A stretch of 64,000 nt of DNA from Nodosilinea sp. LEGE 06152. GTDB taxonomy: Bacteria > Cyanobacteriota > Cyanobacteriia > Phormidesmidales > Phormidesmidaceae. The DNA is taken from NCBI RefSeq assembly GCF_015207525.1, contig NZ_JADEWR010000001.1:61748-125747 (forward strand). Direction: 5' to 3'. Shown piece after piece: positions 53,233 through 63,792 of the stretch; the stretch's first letter is position 1; each line of letters starts with the position of its first letter. Both the position numbers and the translations under genes were made by a program. Under the pieces are notes generated by a model. It did not search any database and was not told where the DNA came from. It was given only the letters and a program-made list of their open reading frames with translations.

Positions 53233-54360
53233 ATGTACGACTGCATTATTGTCGGAGCCGGCCCGGCCGGAGCCACCGCCGCCTACCACCTCAGCAAAGC
53301 AGGCCATCAGGTACTGCTGCTCGACGCCGCCGAGCTGCCCCGCTATAAGCCCTGCGGTGGCGGCGTGTCGCCCCAGGTGGCGCAGTGGTTCGACTTTGAC
53401 TTTTCCCCCGCTATCTCTGTCAAGGTGCGCAAGGTACGCTATACCTTTAACCTGGCTGACCCCATAGAGGCCGAACTACCCGCTGAAAAAGCTCTGTGGA
53501 TGGTGCGACGCGACGAGTTTGACTACTTTATTGTCCAGCAGGCCCAAAAGCAGGGGGCTACTTTGAAGGATAGCACCAAGGTCCAGGGCATCGAAAATCA
53601 GGGAGACCATTGGCAGGTCAACACTAGCCAAGGCCCGGTGCAGGGGCGCTTTTTAATTGCGGCAGACGGGGCACGGGGGTCTATGACAAAGTGGCTGGGG
53701 TTTCCCCAGCGGCGGTACAAGCTGGCCGCCGCCCTAGAGGCCGAACCCCGGCTGGAGGTTCCCAATGAACCCGTGGTGCATTTTGACCTGGGGCTGATTC
53801 AGCAGGGCTACCTCTGGAACTTTCCCAAGGCCGACGGCTACTCCATCGGTGGGGGAGTGTTTCGCTCTGGCCCCCAGCGTAAGCAAGACCTGCGCACTCC
53901 GGTAGCCGATTACGCCGCCGCCTTTGATGTCGATGCCAGTACCGTACAGCATTTTGGGCACCCCATCTTTATTTGGGACGGGCCGCAAACCCTGCACACC
54001 CATCGGGCGGTGCTGGCAGGCGAGGCCGCCTGCGTCGTCGATCCATTTACAGCGGAAGGCATTCGACCCTCAATATTTAGCGGAATGAAGGCGGCCCAGG
54101 CGATCGCCCAAGCGCTTCAGGGCAGCGGTACTGCCCTCGAAGCCTACACCCACACCATGAACCAGGAGTGGGGTGAGGAAATGCGCTGGGCCAGACGCCT
54201 TGCCCGTCTGGTTTACCAGGCTCCCGCCCTAGCCTACAAAGCTGGGGTTAAGCGCCCCTCTAGTACCCTCACTATGGTCAAAATCTTTTGTGGCGAGGTC
54301 AGTTACGGTGAGGTTGCCCACCGCGCCATTCGCCGCTTGAGTGCTGGCCTGCTGTCCTAG
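53233..54360 (+). CDS. Geranylgeranyl-reductase family flavoprotein (not ChlP)
   Basis: A 375-residue FAD oxidoreductase. The dinucleotide site IVGAGPAGATAAYHLSKAG, RYKPCGGGVSPQVAQWF with the family PCGGG, the second FAD motif GRFLIAADGARGS and AGEAACVVDPFTAEGIRPS place it in the GGR family. ChlP of chlorophyll synthesis is longer and starts differently, so this is a second type. Its place 32 bp after homogentisate phytyltransferase suggests that it saturates a prenyl chain for tocopherol or a related quinone; this is inference from context. ATG 53233 is chosen; the longer frame overlaps the end of hpt. Confidence 0.85.
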   Translation: MYDCIIVGAGPAGATAAYHLSKAGHQVLLLDAAELPRYKPCGGGVSPQVAQWFDFDFSPAISVKVRKVRYTFNLADPIEAELPAEKALWMVRRDEFDYFIVQQAQKQGATLKDSTKVQGIENQGDHWQVNTSQGPVQGRFLIAADGARGSMTKWLGFPQRRYKLAAALEAEPRLEVPNEPVVHFDLGLIQQGYLWNFPKADGYSIGGGVFRSGPQRKQDLRTPVADYAAAFDVDASTVQHFGHPIFIWDGPQTLHTHRAVLAGEAACVVDPFTAEGIRPSIFSGMKAAQAIAQALQGSGTALEAYTHTMNQEWGEEMRWARRLARLVYQAPALAYKAGVKRPSSTLTMVKIFCGEVSYGEVAHRAIRRLSAGLLS

Positions 54361-54384
54361 TTCTGCCCCATTCTGCAAGCCTAA

Positions 54385-54425
54385 ACAAAAGCAATAGCCA
54401 AGACAGTCTGCCTTGGCTATTAGTT
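54385..54425. terminator. Two-way terminator between GGR-like gene and pilC
   Basis: Stem AATAGCCAAG (54393-54402) with CTTGGCTATT (54412-54421) and a nine-base loop. On the minus strand it is followed by GCTTTTGTTT, serving pilC; on the plus strand it follows the GGR-like stop by about 30 bp. Confidence 0.75.
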
Positions 54426-54470
54426 CTTAAGTATGAAAGCTAACGACTGGCACAAAAACGCGATCGCACT

Positions 54471-55691
54471 TTAGCCAATCGCATCCATAATTTTGAACAT
54501 CGGCAAGTACATCGAGATCAGAATTGAACCGACCATACCCCCCAGCACAATAATCATAATCGGCTCCATCACGCTGGTCAGGGCTTTCACGGCCTGCTCC
54601 ACCTCATCCTCATAAAAGTCAGCAACCTTCATCAGCATTGCGTCCAGTTCTCCGGTCTCTTCCCCGATGCTGATCATTTGAATAGCCATGGTCGGAAAGA
54701 CCGCGTGTTTCTGAAGCGCCAGACTGATCATGCCGCCGCCCTGCACGTCCTTGCGGGCCTCATCGACAGCTTCGGCAATCACCTGGTTGCCCGCCGTATC
54801 GCGCACAATTTCTAGGGCCGTTAAAATGGGTACTCCCGACTTAGACAATGAACCAAAGGTGCGGCAGAAACGAGCCGTCGCCGTTTTTTGAATCAAGTCG
54901 CCAAACAGGGGCATCTTGAGAGACAGACGGTCGATCACTCGACGCCCGTTTAGGGTGGCGTAGTATCGCCGGTAGGCAAAGCCCGCCGCCGATATCCCCG
55001 CTATCATAAAGACCCAGTTTAGAGGCTGGCGCAAAAAGCGGCTGATCATCATCATGACTTGAGTAAAGACCGGCAGATCAGCACCTAGGTCTTCAAACAT
55101 GTCGGCAAAGATCGGCAGCAAGAACACCGTCATACCGACAAAGATAATCACAGCCAAAAAACCCACCGTAACTGGGTAGGCCATAGCCGACTTGATCTGG
55201 TTCTGTAATCGGGCTAGGTCTTCCAGCAGTTTGGCCAGTCGGTTTAGCACCTCATCGAGCACACCACCAACTTCCCCAGCCTGGATGAGAGCCACATAGA
55301 GGTTGTCAAAGCAGGCCGGATGCTTGCGCATGGCGTCCGATAGGTTGGTACCCTGCTGCACATCGGCGTTAATCGCCAGCAGCGCCTTCTTAAGTTTGGG
55401 GTTAGTGCAGTCGTCCGCCAGTACCCCCAACCCCCGTACCAGGGCCACCCCGGCATTAACTAGGGCCGCAAACTGCCGAGAAAAGATGGCCTTGTCTTTC
55501 ACGGTCACCTTGGTCATGGAGGTTTTGATACTCTCCAGGTCAAGGTTAAACCCGGCTTCCTCCTTCAGGTCCATCACGTAGAGGCCCTGATCTTTTAGAA
55601 GATTACGGGCATCGCTGGGAGTCTCCGCAGAAATGCGCTCTTTGCGCTGGGCTCCGCTGGTATCGCGACCAATGGCAACGTAGGTAGGCAT
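54471..55691 (-). CDS. pilC: Type IV pilus inner-membrane platform protein PilC
   Basis: A 406-residue membrane protein with two type II secretion F domains (about residues 70-195 and 275-400). It holds the pilus motors PilB and PilT at the inner membrane. Marks: FSRQFAALVNAGVALVRGLGVLADDC, LIQAGEVGGVLDEVLNRLAKLLE, and the second copy FCRTFGSLSKSGVPILTALEIVRD with SIGEETGELDAMLMKVADFYE. Three hydrophobic segments. Last gene of pilB-pilT-pilC. Supports motility and DNA uptake. Confidence 0.96.
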   Translation of the reverse strand: MPTYVAIGRDTSGAQRKERISAETPSDARNLLKDQGLYVMDLKEEAGFNLDLESIKTSMTKVTVKDKAIFSRQFAALVNAGVALVRGLGVLADDCTNPKLKKALLAINADVQQGTNLSDAMRKHPACFDNLYVALIQAGEVGGVLDEVLNRLAKLLEDLARLQNQIKSAMAYPVTVGFLAVIIFVGMTVFLLPIFADMFEDLGADLPVFTQVMMMISRFLRQPLNWVFMIAGISAAGFAYRRYYATLNGRRVIDRLSLKMPLFGDLIQKTATARFCRTFGSLSKSGVPILTALEIVRDTAGNQVIAEAVDEARKDVQGGGMISLALQKHAVFPTMAIQMISIGEETGELDAMLMKVADFYEDEVEQAVKALTSVMEPIMIIVLGGMVGSILISMYLPMFKIMDAIG

Positions 55692-55795
55692 GGCTCAATG
55701 GCTCAGTGGCTTAAAGTACTGAAATTATAGCGATGGGTTCGGTTGACCGAACCCGCTAAATCTACCCGAACTCGCGTGCTTTGTGCGTCAAGGCG

Positions 55796-56920
55796 CTAGT
55801 GGCGACCTGCCGCCGCCCCTTGGCGTGCTGCGGCATTGGGCGTTGGTGCTCCCCCAATGAGTCGTTGTAGCTCGTCAGGGCGAGAGGTTTTAGACATGGC
55901 TGCCTCAAAGGAAATTGTGCCTGCCTTATACAGGTCGGCCAGCACTTTCTCCAGGGTTTGCATCGCCAGCTTACCCCCAGTTTGAATTGCGCCATAAATT
56001 TGAGGGGTTTTGCCCTCTCGAATCATGTTGGCAATAGCGGGGGTGATCACCATAATTTCCTGAGCCATAACGCGACCATACTCGCCGGGTTTGACGTTTG
56101 CCTTGGGCACCAGGGTTTGGCTCAGCACCGCCACTAGAGAGCCTGACAGCTGCACCCGAATCTGCTGCTGCTGTTCGGGAGGAAACACGTCGATCATACG
56201 GTCAACGGTTTGAGCCGCCGAGCTGGTGTGCAGCGTGCCGAATACAAGGTGGCCCGTTTCTGCAGCTGAAATGGCCAGCGAGATGGTTTCTAGGTCCCGC
56301 ATCTCACCCACCAGAATGACGTCGGGGTCTTCCCGCAGGGCGGCGCGCAGGGCATTGGCAAAGCTCTTGGTGTCTTCCCCAATCTGGCGCTGGTGAATAA
56401 GGCTCTTAATCGGTTCGTAGACAAACTCGATCGGATCTTCAACGGTCAGAATGTGCTCGGGTCGAGTCATATTGATGTTGTTGATCATCGAAGCCAGGGT
56501 GGTCGACTTACCAGACCCGGTTGGCCCCGTCACGAGAATAAGCCCACGCGGCTTCTCCGATAGCTCTCGCACAATGTTCGGTAACCCCAGCGTCTCCATG
56601 CTGGGAATTTTGGAACTCAGCGCCCGCAAACAGGCCGCGTAAGTGCCTCGGTCTTTGTAGACATTGACCCGAAAGCGAGCTAGACCTTTCACGCCATAGG
56701 AGCAGTCAAGCTCCCAGGTTTGCTCTAGCTGCTTGCGCTGAGTGTTGTTGAGCATGCTAAAAATCAACCGCTGACACGACTCAGGGGTCATCGGTTCGTG
56801 CTCGGTGGGCGTCAGTTTGCCGCTGATGCGGATGTAGGGGGGCAACCCCGCCGATAGGTGTAGGTCAGAGCCGCCTCGCTCAATGACCTCTTCCATCAAG
56901 TCTTCGATCATCAATTCCAT
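55796..56920 (-). CDS. pilT: Type IV pilus retraction ATPase PilT
   Basis: A 374-residue hexameric ATPase that pulls pili back, giving twitching and phototaxis. GSDLHLSAGLPPYIRISG opens it, Walker A is GPTGSGKSTTLASM, the Asp box is VEDPIEFVYEP, Walker B region ALREDPDVILVGEMRD, and the PilT-specific AIRNLIRE-like signal appears as AIANMIREGKTPQIYGAIQTG. Between pilB and pilC on the minus strand. The C-terminal tail (NAAARQGAAAGRH) is variable. Confidence 0.97.
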   Translation of the reverse strand: MELMIEDLMEEVIERGGSDLHLSAGLPPYIRISGKLTPTEHEPMTPESCQRLIFSMLNNTQRKQLEQTWELDCSYGVKGLARFRVNVYKDRGTYAACLRALSSKIPSMETLGLPNIVRELSEKPRGLILVTGPTGSGKSTTLASMINNINMTRPEHILTVEDPIEFVYEPIKSLIHQRQIGEDTKSFANALRAALREDPDVILVGEMRDLETISLAISAAETGHLVFGTLHTSSAAQTVDRMIDVFPPEQQQQIRVQLSGSLVAVLSQTLVPKANVKPGEYGRVMAQEIMVITPAIANMIREGKTPQIYGAIQTGGKLAMQTLEKVLADLYKAGTISFEAAMSKTSRPDELQRLIGGAPTPNAAARQGAAAGRH

Positions 56921-57076
56921 AGAATTACCTCATGGGGGGGTAGAGAATGTAGGAGAGTGCAGCGTTAGAGCAGTTTGGGCGAAGTCAAAAAATAGTTAGT
57001 GCCCCAAGGCCTGGTGCTGGTAACAAGATTCCCATTTTGAAGCGAAATGCTGTCAAGATCCTTGACAAACGAATCG

Positions 57077-59089
57077 TTAATCTTGAAAACGAGGAGTGAG
57101 ACAGTAGGGACAGTCGAGCCAGTCTTGCTGCAGCTCGGCTGCACAGCAGGCGCAGGTTAGAGAAGCCTTGCGCTTGGCCTTGAGTTCGGCCTCTAGTCCT
57201 GTATCAGTAAAGGTTACTCGTTCTACCTCATCAAGGGTGGTGTATCCCTGGCGCACCAGGTTTAAGCTGTAGGCCAGCAGAGTCTGCATGCCCTCCTCGA
57301 CCGCAGCCTCTTTGATCACCTCAGTAGGTGCTCCTTCAGAAATTAGCTTTTGCAGCCGCTCAGTGACTCGCAATACTTCGTATACCCCAACCCGGCCTTT
57401 GTAGCCACCGCCCTGGCAGAGCGGGCAAAGCGTGTTGTTTCCTTTGGCGGCGGCAATCTCTTCGGCCGTCAGTGTATTGGCTTTGTAGAAGGTGATGTCG
57501 GCCTCGGAGGCGGTCGCTAGGCCAAAGTGAGCTAACTCCTCGTGGCTGGGTGTATAGGCAACACGACACTCAGAGCAGACTTTTCGCACTAGGCGCTGAG
57601 CCAGCACCCCAATCAGGGCGCTGGAGACCATGAAGGATTCAACCCCCATTTCATCGAGGCGGGCGATCGCGCCCGCCGCATCGTTCGTGTGCAGGGTCGT
57701 CAAAACCAGGTGCCCGGTCAGGGCTGCTTCGATCGCGGTCTTAGCCGTCTCGCGATCGCGGGTCTCACCCACCAGAATGACATCTGGGTCCTGACGCAAA
57801 AAGGCGCGCAGAATCGAGGCAAAATCCATTCCTTTTTCCCGAATCACCTGCACCTGAGTTAGACCCGGTAGCGTGTATTCAATCGGGTCCTCAGCGGTGC
57901 TGATGTTAATGCCGGGGTCGTTGCGCTCCGAGAGAACTGAGTACAAGGTAGTGGTCTTACCGGAGCCAGTTGGGCCTGTCACTAGCAGCAGGCCGAAGGG
58001 GCGGGAGGCCATATCCTGCACAATGCGCAGCGAGTCAGGATCGGTAATCAGCTTGTCAAGGCCGAGTTGAGTGGCAGAGTTGTCGAGAATCCGCAGCACG
58101 ACCTTCTCACCACAGCGGCTGGGTAGAGTATTGACCCGGAAGTCAACCTTGCGGCCCTGAAACACCCGCCGAATTCGGCCATCCTGGGGAGCTCGACGCT
58201 CAGCGATATCTAACTCAGCAATGATCTTAAAGCGAGCGGTAACGGCGGGGATAATCTTTTTGGGCATTTTGGGCAGAGCTTCTGTGAGCACGCCATCTTT
58301 GCGAAAGCGCACCCGCAGAAACTCTTCCTGAGGCTCAACGTGAATGTCAGAAACGCCTTCTTGTAGCGCTTTGGCCAGAATTTTGTTGACCAGGGCAATC
58401 ACCGGAGCTGCACCAGCATCCTTCAGGGCGGCTCCCAGGTCAGCTTCTTCGTCAATAACGTCTTCTAGACTGCCATCGCCAAAGTCGAGTTCTTCTAGGT
58501 TGGTGTTGACGTCGACGGCAGCATCTAGCTCTTCTTTTTTCTGTTTGGCGACCGCATCGTCTAAGTAGGTCGACATCAACCGCTGATAGTCTTCAACGGT
58601 GATCACCATACGCTTGAGAGCCAGATTTTGGGGCCGCAAAATGCGGTTGAGATCGTCCTGGGCCTCCAGGTTCTCGGGGTCAACCATGGCTACCAGCACT
58701 GAGGAGACATCGCCCTCACCCTCATCCTTAGATAGGGGCACTAGACGGTGACGACGGCAGATATCAACCGGCACCAGGGTATCGATCAGGTGGCCAATCT
58801 GGGCCGGGGAGATGTTGTCGAGTTCCGGATCGAGCGACTCAACGCCGTAAAGAATTTTAAGCTCGAAGAGCTGCTGCTTTTTATACTGGCGCAGGAGCTC
58901 GGGGGAGAGTTGCTGCCCGGTGAGCGATTCAAGGACATCAGTTAGCGACTGCCCACTTTTGCGGCTCTCTGCCAAAGCTTTTTGCATCTGCTCAGAGTCA
59001 ACATAGCCCGCTTGAATGAGCTTGTTGCCGAAGGGCGAAAAGCTCCGCTGGAGTACCAGAGCTCGTCGGGAGGAGGAGGAATTAGTCAT
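57077..59089 (-). CDS. pilB: Type IV pilus assembly ATPase PilB
   Basis: A 670-residue extension motor that powers pilin polymerisation. The N-terminal MshE-type domain (about 15-150) has FGNKLIQAGYVDSEQMQKAL. The ATPase shows GPTGSGKTTTLYSVLSE, FLRQDPDVILVGETRDRET, the zinc-type CSECRVAYTP and CPLCQGGGYKGRVGVYEV. Two more Cys pairs close the protein (CACCAAELQQDWLDCPYC), an addition seen in cyanobacterial PilB. ATG 59089 is taken; an open upstream frame to 59353 looks non-coding. First gene of pilB-pilT-pilC, divergent from grpE. Confidence 0.96.
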   Translation of the reverse strand: MTNSSSSRRALVLQRSFSPFGNKLIQAGYVDSEQMQKALAESRKSGQSLTDVLESLTGQQLSPELLRQYKKQQLFELKILYGVESLDPELDNISPAQIGHLIDTLVPVDICRRHRLVPLSKDEGEGDVSSVLVAMVDPENLEAQDDLNRILRPQNLALKRMVITVEDYQRLMSTYLDDAVAKQKKEELDAAVDVNTNLEELDFGDGSLEDVIDEEADLGAALKDAGAAPVIALVNKILAKALQEGVSDIHVEPQEEFLRVRFRKDGVLTEALPKMPKKIIPAVTARFKIIAELDIAERRAPQDGRIRRVFQGRKVDFRVNTLPSRCGEKVVLRILDNSATQLGLDKLITDPDSLRIVQDMASRPFGLLLVTGPTGSGKTTTLYSVLSERNDPGINISTAEDPIEYTLPGLTQVQVIREKGMDFASILRAFLRQDPDVILVGETRDRETAKTAIEAALTGHLVLTTLHTNDAAGAIARLDEMGVESFMVSSALIGVLAQRLVRKVCSECRVAYTPSHEELAHFGLATASEADITFYKANTLTAEEIAAAKGNNTLCPLCQGGGYKGRVGVYEVLRVTERLQKLISEGAPTEVIKEAAVEEGMQTLLAYSLNLVRQGYTTLDEVERVTFTDTGLEAELKAKRKASLTCACCAAELQQDWLDCPYCLTPRFQD

Positions 59090-59438
59090 AGCGCTGATGC
59101 CAAAATACTGATGTGAAGAAGGCTTGAACCCAATCCTATGCAGGCAGTATGCCCTAAACGGGAGGCTGCACCTACTGGTTAGCGCGATCGCAAGCCCTAC
59201 CCGCGTTGACCCCGTAGTCTCGATAATACCCTTATCCAATTTATCTGCACCACGGCAGGACCAGGTGGGCTCATCTTGCGGGCCAAGGTTGGCGGAACTT
59301 GGAGCGGTGAAACCCGCAATCCACGATAGAATCAGAGGCAGTGCTAAAGGCAAACCACTGCGGCAGGTTTAGTTCCTGTTGGGGTAGGCTTTAAGCCCAG
59401 ACAAAATTGTTGCATTCACCGTCGGGTTACGTATCAGC
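59090..59438. other. Divergent region between pilB and grpE
   Basis: 349 bp with both promoters. A short palindrome GGCTTTAAGCC lies at 59388-59398, before grpE. No CIRCE element (TTAGCACTC-N9-GAGTGCTAA) is present. No gene was accepted here. Confidence 0.4.
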
Positions 59439-60137
59439 ATGGTTGACGACATTCACCACCCCGAGAACGATCCAGCTTCTGAACCTGAAGCGATCGAAGA
59501 ACTCCTTGAAGCAGACGCCGTTGACATCGACTTTGACGAGATGGTTGAGGCGGCGGCAGCTACCGTTGACCCTGTCGAACAACCCGCCACCGAGGGGGGC
59601 AGTGCTGATGCTGCCGTTGTGGCCGATTTGGAACGTCAGGTGGCAGGGTTAAAGGCTCAGCTCGAAGACCGGGCCAACCAGTCAATGCGCATTGCTGCCG
59701 ACTTTGAGAACTACCGCAAGCGCACCAGCAAAGAAAAAGACGAGTTGGCCACTCAGATCAAAGGTGACACTGTTATTGAGTTATTGCCGGTTGTCGATAA
59801 CTTTGAGCGGGCGCGATCGCAGATCAAGCCCCAAACTGAAGCTGAGATGACCATTCATAAAAGTTATCAGAGCGTCTACAAGCAGCTCGTTGAAACCCTC
59901 AAGCGCTTAGGGGTTTCGGCTATGCGTGCTGAGGGCCAGGAATTTGACCCGCTGCTGCACGAGGCCGTGATGCGCGAACCTACCGCCGACCACCCTGAAG
60001 GGTCGGTGATTGAGGAGTTTGTGCGGGGCTATCAATTGGGCGATCGCGTGCTGCGTCACGCTATGGTGAAGGTCGCTGCTCCGCCAGAAGATGGCCCCAG
60101 TAACATCGATGCTGGAGATGGGAGCGCATCCGAATAG
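59439..60137 (+). CDS. grpE: Nucleotide exchange factor GrpE
   Basis: A 232-residue cochaperone that releases ADP from DnaK. The N-terminal 65 residues are acidic and unstructured; then come a long helix (VADLERQVAGLKAQLEDRANQSMRIAADFENYRKRTSKE) and a beta domain with LPVVDNFERA, VYKQLVETLKRLGVSAM, FDPLLHEAVMREP and GYQLGDRVLRHAMVKVA. First of grpE-dnaK-dnaJ-tusA-rsgA. Confidence 0.96.
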   Translation: MVDDIHHPENDPASEPEAIEELLEADAVDIDFDEMVEAAAATVDPVEQPATEGGSADAAVVADLERQVAGLKAQLEDRANQSMRIAADFENYRKRTSKEKDELATQIKGDTVIELLPVVDNFERARSQIKPQTEAEMTIHKSYQSVYKQLVETLKRLGVSAMRAEGQEFDPLLHEAVMREPTADHPEGSVIEEFVRGYQLGDRVLRHAMVKVAAPPEDGPSNIDAGDGSASE

Positions 60138-60366
60138 GTCGAGATCGGTCAGTAGTCAGTGTGCTACAGCGCTGATCAAAGTTCTCTAGATAGAGCGTTT
60201 TTGCCCCCTATCTGCCCTGGTCCGAGTTACATACCCTGAAAATTGCCGCTGCAAACGATAACTTCCTGAGTGTAAGCGGGCAACCTAGTCACATTAGTCC
60301 GGATATAAAGCAATCTGGGCCGATTTTGGAAGGGTATAGCGAACGATTAAGTGAGCACCGTGGGCT

Positions 60367-62322
60367 ATGGGTAAAGTAATCGGTATCGACCTAGGAACGA
60401 CCAACAGCTGTGTCGCCGTGCTAGAAGGCGGCAAGCCGGCTGTAATTTCCAGCACTGAGGGGGGCCGTACGGTACCCAGCATTGTTGGCTTTGGCAAAAA
60501 TGGTGAACGACTGGTGGGCCAACTGGCCAAACGCCAGGCGGTTACCAACGCCGAAAATACGGTTTACAGCATCAAGCGATTTATTGGCCGTCGCTGGGAG
60601 GATACCGAGGCTGAACGCAGCCGTGTACCCTATGTCTGCGTTAGTGGACGCGACAATACGGTAGACGTGCAGATTCGGGGCAAGGCGTTTACGCCCCAGG
60701 AAATTTCGGCCATGATTCTGCAAAAGCTTAAGCAGGATGCTGAAACTTACCTGGGGACAGAAGTGACCCAGGCAGTTATTACTGTTCCGGCCTACTTTAC
60801 CGACGCCCAGCGGCAGGCTACTAAAGATGCCGGCACTATTGCTGGTTTAGAAGTACTGCGCATCATTAACGAGCCAACGGCAGCCGCCCTATCATACGGC
60901 CTTGACAAGCAGGACCAAGACCAGATTGTGCTGGTGTTTGACCTCGGCGGCGGCACGTTTGATGTCTCTATTCTGCAGCTAGGCGACGGCGTTTTTGAGG
61001 TTAAGGCCACCGCTGGCAACAACCACCTCGGGGGCGACGACTTCGACAACTGTATTGTTGAGTGGATGACGGCCGCTTTTCGAGAGACCGAGGGTATTGA
61101 TCTCTCCGCCGATCGCATGGCGCTTCAGCGCATTCGGGAAGCTGCCGAAAAGGCCAAGATCGAGCTGTCGAGCATGCCTTCGACCTCAATTAACCTACCG
61201 TTTATCACGGCCGATGAGTCGGGTCCAAAACACTTAGAAATGGCCCTCACTCGCGCTCAGTTTGAGCAGTTTGCCTCAGAACTAATACAGGCTACTCTAG
61301 AACCCGTCAAGCAGGCGCTTAAAGATGCAGACCTCAGTCCCGATGCGATCGATCGCATTCTCCTGGTAGGCGGGTCTACTCGCATTCCGGCCGTGCAGCA
61401 GGCCATTAGCGCCTATTTCAACGGTAAAGCTCCCGATCGCTCTGTCAATCCTGATGAAGCTGTTGCTCTAGGGGCGTCAATTCAAGCGGGGGTACTGGGG
61501 GGCGAGGTCAAAGATCTGCTACTGCTGGATGTTACGCCGCTCTCCCTGGGAATCGAAACCCTAGGGGAGGTGTTTACCAAGATCATTGAGCGCAATACTA
61601 CTATTCCTACCAGCAAATCTCAGGTATTTTCCACCGCTACTGACGGCCAAACCTCCGTTGAAATCCATGTCCTGCAGGGCGAGCGGGCCATGGCCAAAGA
61701 CAACAAGAGCCTGGGTAAGTTTGAGTTGACTGGCATTCCTCCGGCTCCGCGGGGGGTGCCGCAAATTGAGGTGTCTTTTGAAATTGACGCCGACGGCATT
61801 CTTAAGGTAGCGGCCCTTGATAAGGGAACCGGTCGCGCCCAGAGCATCTGCATTACCAACACGGGTGGCCTTAACGACAGCGAGGTCGAGCGCATGCGCC
61901 TGGAAGCCGAAACCTACGCCGATGAAGACGGGCGGCGACGGCAGCTGGCGGAGCTCACGAACCGGGCCGACAACCTGTTCTACAGCTACGAGGCTACCCT
62001 GCGCGACCATGGCAGTCTGCTCGACGATCTGGCCAGAGCCGATCTAGAAGAGAAGGCCAATGAGCTGCGGGCAGCTACCCAGTCTCCTAGCATTGACGTT
62101 GGCATATTCCAGGGGTGTATTGATGCGCTGCAGTCGGCTATCTTTGCCATTGGTACCAATGTCTACCGCGATGCCGAAGGCAGTGCTGATGTAGACATGG
62201 ATATCGCGACAGCAGATTTTGCCAACGTTGCGGCCGGAGAGGATGGCTATGATGAGGCGACCTACGATAGTGACTCAGAGCTAGATGCTACCGTCACTGC
62301 CGACTACGAAGCCATTGACTAG
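60367..62322 (+). CDS. dnaK: Chaperone DnaK (DnaK2-type)
   Basis: A 651-residue Hsp70. [85 protein letters not shown] and [12 protein letters not shown] show a full ATPase domain. The substrate domain and lid follow (residues 385-600) and an acidic tail. The grpE-dnaK-dnaJ setting and the sequence near 60-120 resemble DnaK2, the essential stress-induced one of the several cyanobacterial copies. A 229-bp gap separates it from grpE, with a possible own promoter. No CIRCE site is visible. Confidence 0.97.
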   Translation: MGKVIGIDLGTTNSCVAVLEGGKPAVISSTEGGRTVPSIVGFGKNGERLVGQLAKRQAVTNAENTVYSIKRFIGRRWEDTEAERSRVPYVCVSGRDNTVDVQIRGKAFTPQEISAMILQKLKQDAETYLGTEVTQAVITVPAYFTDAQRQATKDAGTIAGLEVLRIINEPTAAALSYGLDKQDQDQIVLVFDLGGGTFDVSILQLGDGVFEVKATAGNNHLGGDDFDNCIVEWMTAAFRETEGIDLSADRMALQRIREAAEKAKIELSSMPSTSINLPFITADESGPKHLEMALTRAQFEQFASELIQATLEPVKQALKDADLSPDAIDRILLVGGSTRIPAVQQAISAYFNGKAPDRSVNPDEAVALGASIQAGVLGGEVKDLLLLDVTPLSLGIETLGEVFTKIIERNTTIPTSKSQVFSTATDGQTSVEIHVLQGERAMAKDNKSLGKFELTGIPPAPRGVPQIEVSFEIDADGILKVAALDKGTGRAQSICITNTGGLNDSEVERMRLEAETYADEDGRRRQLAELTNRADNLFYSYEATLRDHGSLLDDLARADLEEKANELRAATQSPSIDVGIFQGCIDALQSAIFAIGTNVYRDAEGSADVDMDIATADFANVAAGEDGYDEATYDSDSELDATVTADYEAID

Positions 62323-62422
62323 GGTTGGGGTTGGGGGCGGGTATCACCCCTGGTCAAAGTGGGCACTCCTTTTAAAATGGTTTAATGTTTGATTGTTGCT
62401 GGAGTTGTCTAGGTAGCCCCCT

Positions 62423-63544
62423 ATGGCCCGTGATTTCTATGACATTCTAAGTATTTCGCGCAACGCCGACCAGGATGAAATTAAGCGGGCCTATCGTCGA
62501 TTGGCCCGTAAGTACCACCCGGATGTCAATAAAGATCCTGGGGCTGAAGATACTTTCAAAGAGATTAACCGGGCCTACGAAGTGCTTTCAGAACCCGAGA
62601 CTCGGGCTCGTTACGATCGCTTTGGAGAAGCTGGGATTGGGGCTGGCGCTGGTGGCTACCAAGACTTTGGTGACATGGGCGGCTTTGCTGATATCTTTGA
62701 AAGCTTCTTTAGCGGATTCTCGGGCGGTGCGGGCCAGGGTGGCAGGCGTCGGGGACCAACGCGAGGCGACGACCTCCGCCTCGACTTACGCCTCGACTTT
62801 AAAGAGGCTGTATTCGGTGGCGAAAAGGAAATTAAAATCAGCCATTTAGAAACCTGCGGCACCTGCACGGGCAGTGGGGCTAAGCCTGGTACGCGCCCCA
62901 GCACCTGCGGTACCTGTAGCGGCACCGGCCAGGTGCGGCGGGCAACCCGTACGCCCTTTGGCAGTTTTACTCAGGTATCGGCCTGCCCCACCTGTAGTGG
63001 CACTGGTGAAGTCATTGAGGACCGCTGTGAAGTGTGCGGCGGCAGTGGTCAGACCCAGGAGACCAAGAAGCTGAAGATTACCGTGCCGGCAGGGGTCGAT
63101 AACGGTACCCGACTGCGGGTTTCGGGGGAAGGCGATGCCGGACTGCGGGGCGGCCCGGCCGGCGACCTGTACGTTTACCTGTTTGTGGCCGAAGACGCAG
63201 CCTTTAAGCGTGACGGCATCAATATTCTCTCTGACCTAAAGATTAGTTATCTACAGGCAATTCTGGGCTGCAAGCTTGCTATCGACACTGTTGATGGTCC
63301 CGAAGAACTCGACGTGCCGGCGGGTACTCAGCCCGGTACTGTGCTCACCCTTGACAATCGGGGGGTGCCTAAGCTGGGTAATCCAGTCAGCCGGGGAGAT
63401 CACTTAATTACAGTTCAGGTCGATATTCCGACTCGACTTAAGCCTGAGGAGCGCGAGCTGGTTGAAAAACTGGCGGAGATTCGCGGCGACAAGGTCAATC
63501 GAGGCGGCATCGAAGGCTTTTTAGGGGGGCTATTTCGAGGATGA
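62423..63544 (+). CDS. dnaJ: Chaperone DnaJ
   Basis: A 373-residue type I J-protein. The J domain has HPD ([11 protein letters not shown], residues 32-34 region), then a Gly/Phe-rich part ([12 protein letters not shown]), four CxxCxGxG zinc repeats ([32 protein letters not shown]) and the C-terminal substrate-binding domain. It stimulates the DnaK ATPase. Stop overlaps the start of the TusA-like gene by 4 bp (ATGA), so the two are coupled. Confidence 0.97.
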   Translation: MARDFYDILSISRNADQDEIKRAYRRLARKYHPDVNKDPGAEDTFKEINRAYEVLSEPETRARYDRFGEAGIGAGAGGYQDFGDMGGFADIFESFFSGFSGGAGQGGRRRGPTRGDDLRLDLRLDFKEAVFGGEKEIKISHLETCGTCTGSGAKPGTRPSTCGTCSGTGQVRRATRTPFGSFTQVSACPTCSGTGEVIEDRCEVCGGSGQTQETKKLKITVPAGVDNGTRLRVSGEGDAGLRGGPAGDLYVYLFVAEDAAFKRDGINILSDLKISYLQAILGCKLAIDTVDGPEELDVPAGTQPGTVLTLDNRGVPKLGNPVSRGDHLITVQVDIPTRLKPEERELVEKLAEIRGDKVNRGGIEGFLGGLFRG

Positions 63545-63789
63545 GTCATTCAGCGTCTACCCCTGTGGATAGCCAGTTGGACTTGCGGGGTACCCCCTGC
63601 CCAATCAATTTTGTGCGCACCAAGCTACAGCTTGAGAAAATGGCCCCAGGAGCCCTGCTGGAGGTGTGGCTGGACGCTGGCGAACCGGTGGAGCAGGTGC
63701 CCGATAGCTTGACGATGGAAGGCTACGCGATCGAACGCCTGGAGCCCTGTGTCGACTATTTTGTTCTGCACGTGCGGCGTCCGGCCTAG
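63541..63789 (+). CDS. TusA/SirA-like sulfurtransferase
   Basis: An 82-residue TusA-like protein. The sulfur-carrying Cys is C20 in [22 protein letters not shown], followed by the usual two strands and helix ([19 protein letters not shown]). TusA relays sulfur for tRNA thiolation and other pathways. It is translationally coupled to dnaJ (4-bp overlap) and ends 3 bp before rsgA. This neighbourhood is frequent in cyanobacteria; the link between sulfur relay and chaperones is not explained. Confidence 0.88.
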   Translation: MSHSASTPVDSQLDLRGTPCPINFVRTKLQLEKMAPGALLEVWLDAGEPVEQVPDSLTMEGYAIERLEPCVDYFVLHVRRPA

Positions 63790-63792
63790 GTA

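Noticed and set aside
57077..59353. Longer PilB frame starting at 59353
   Set aside because: The first 88 codons lack family similarity, and normal PilB length is reached from the ATG at 59089.
59090..60366. CIRCE or similar heat-shock operator before grpE or dnaK
   Set aside because: No TTAGCACTC-N9-GAGTGCTAA could be found on either strand.
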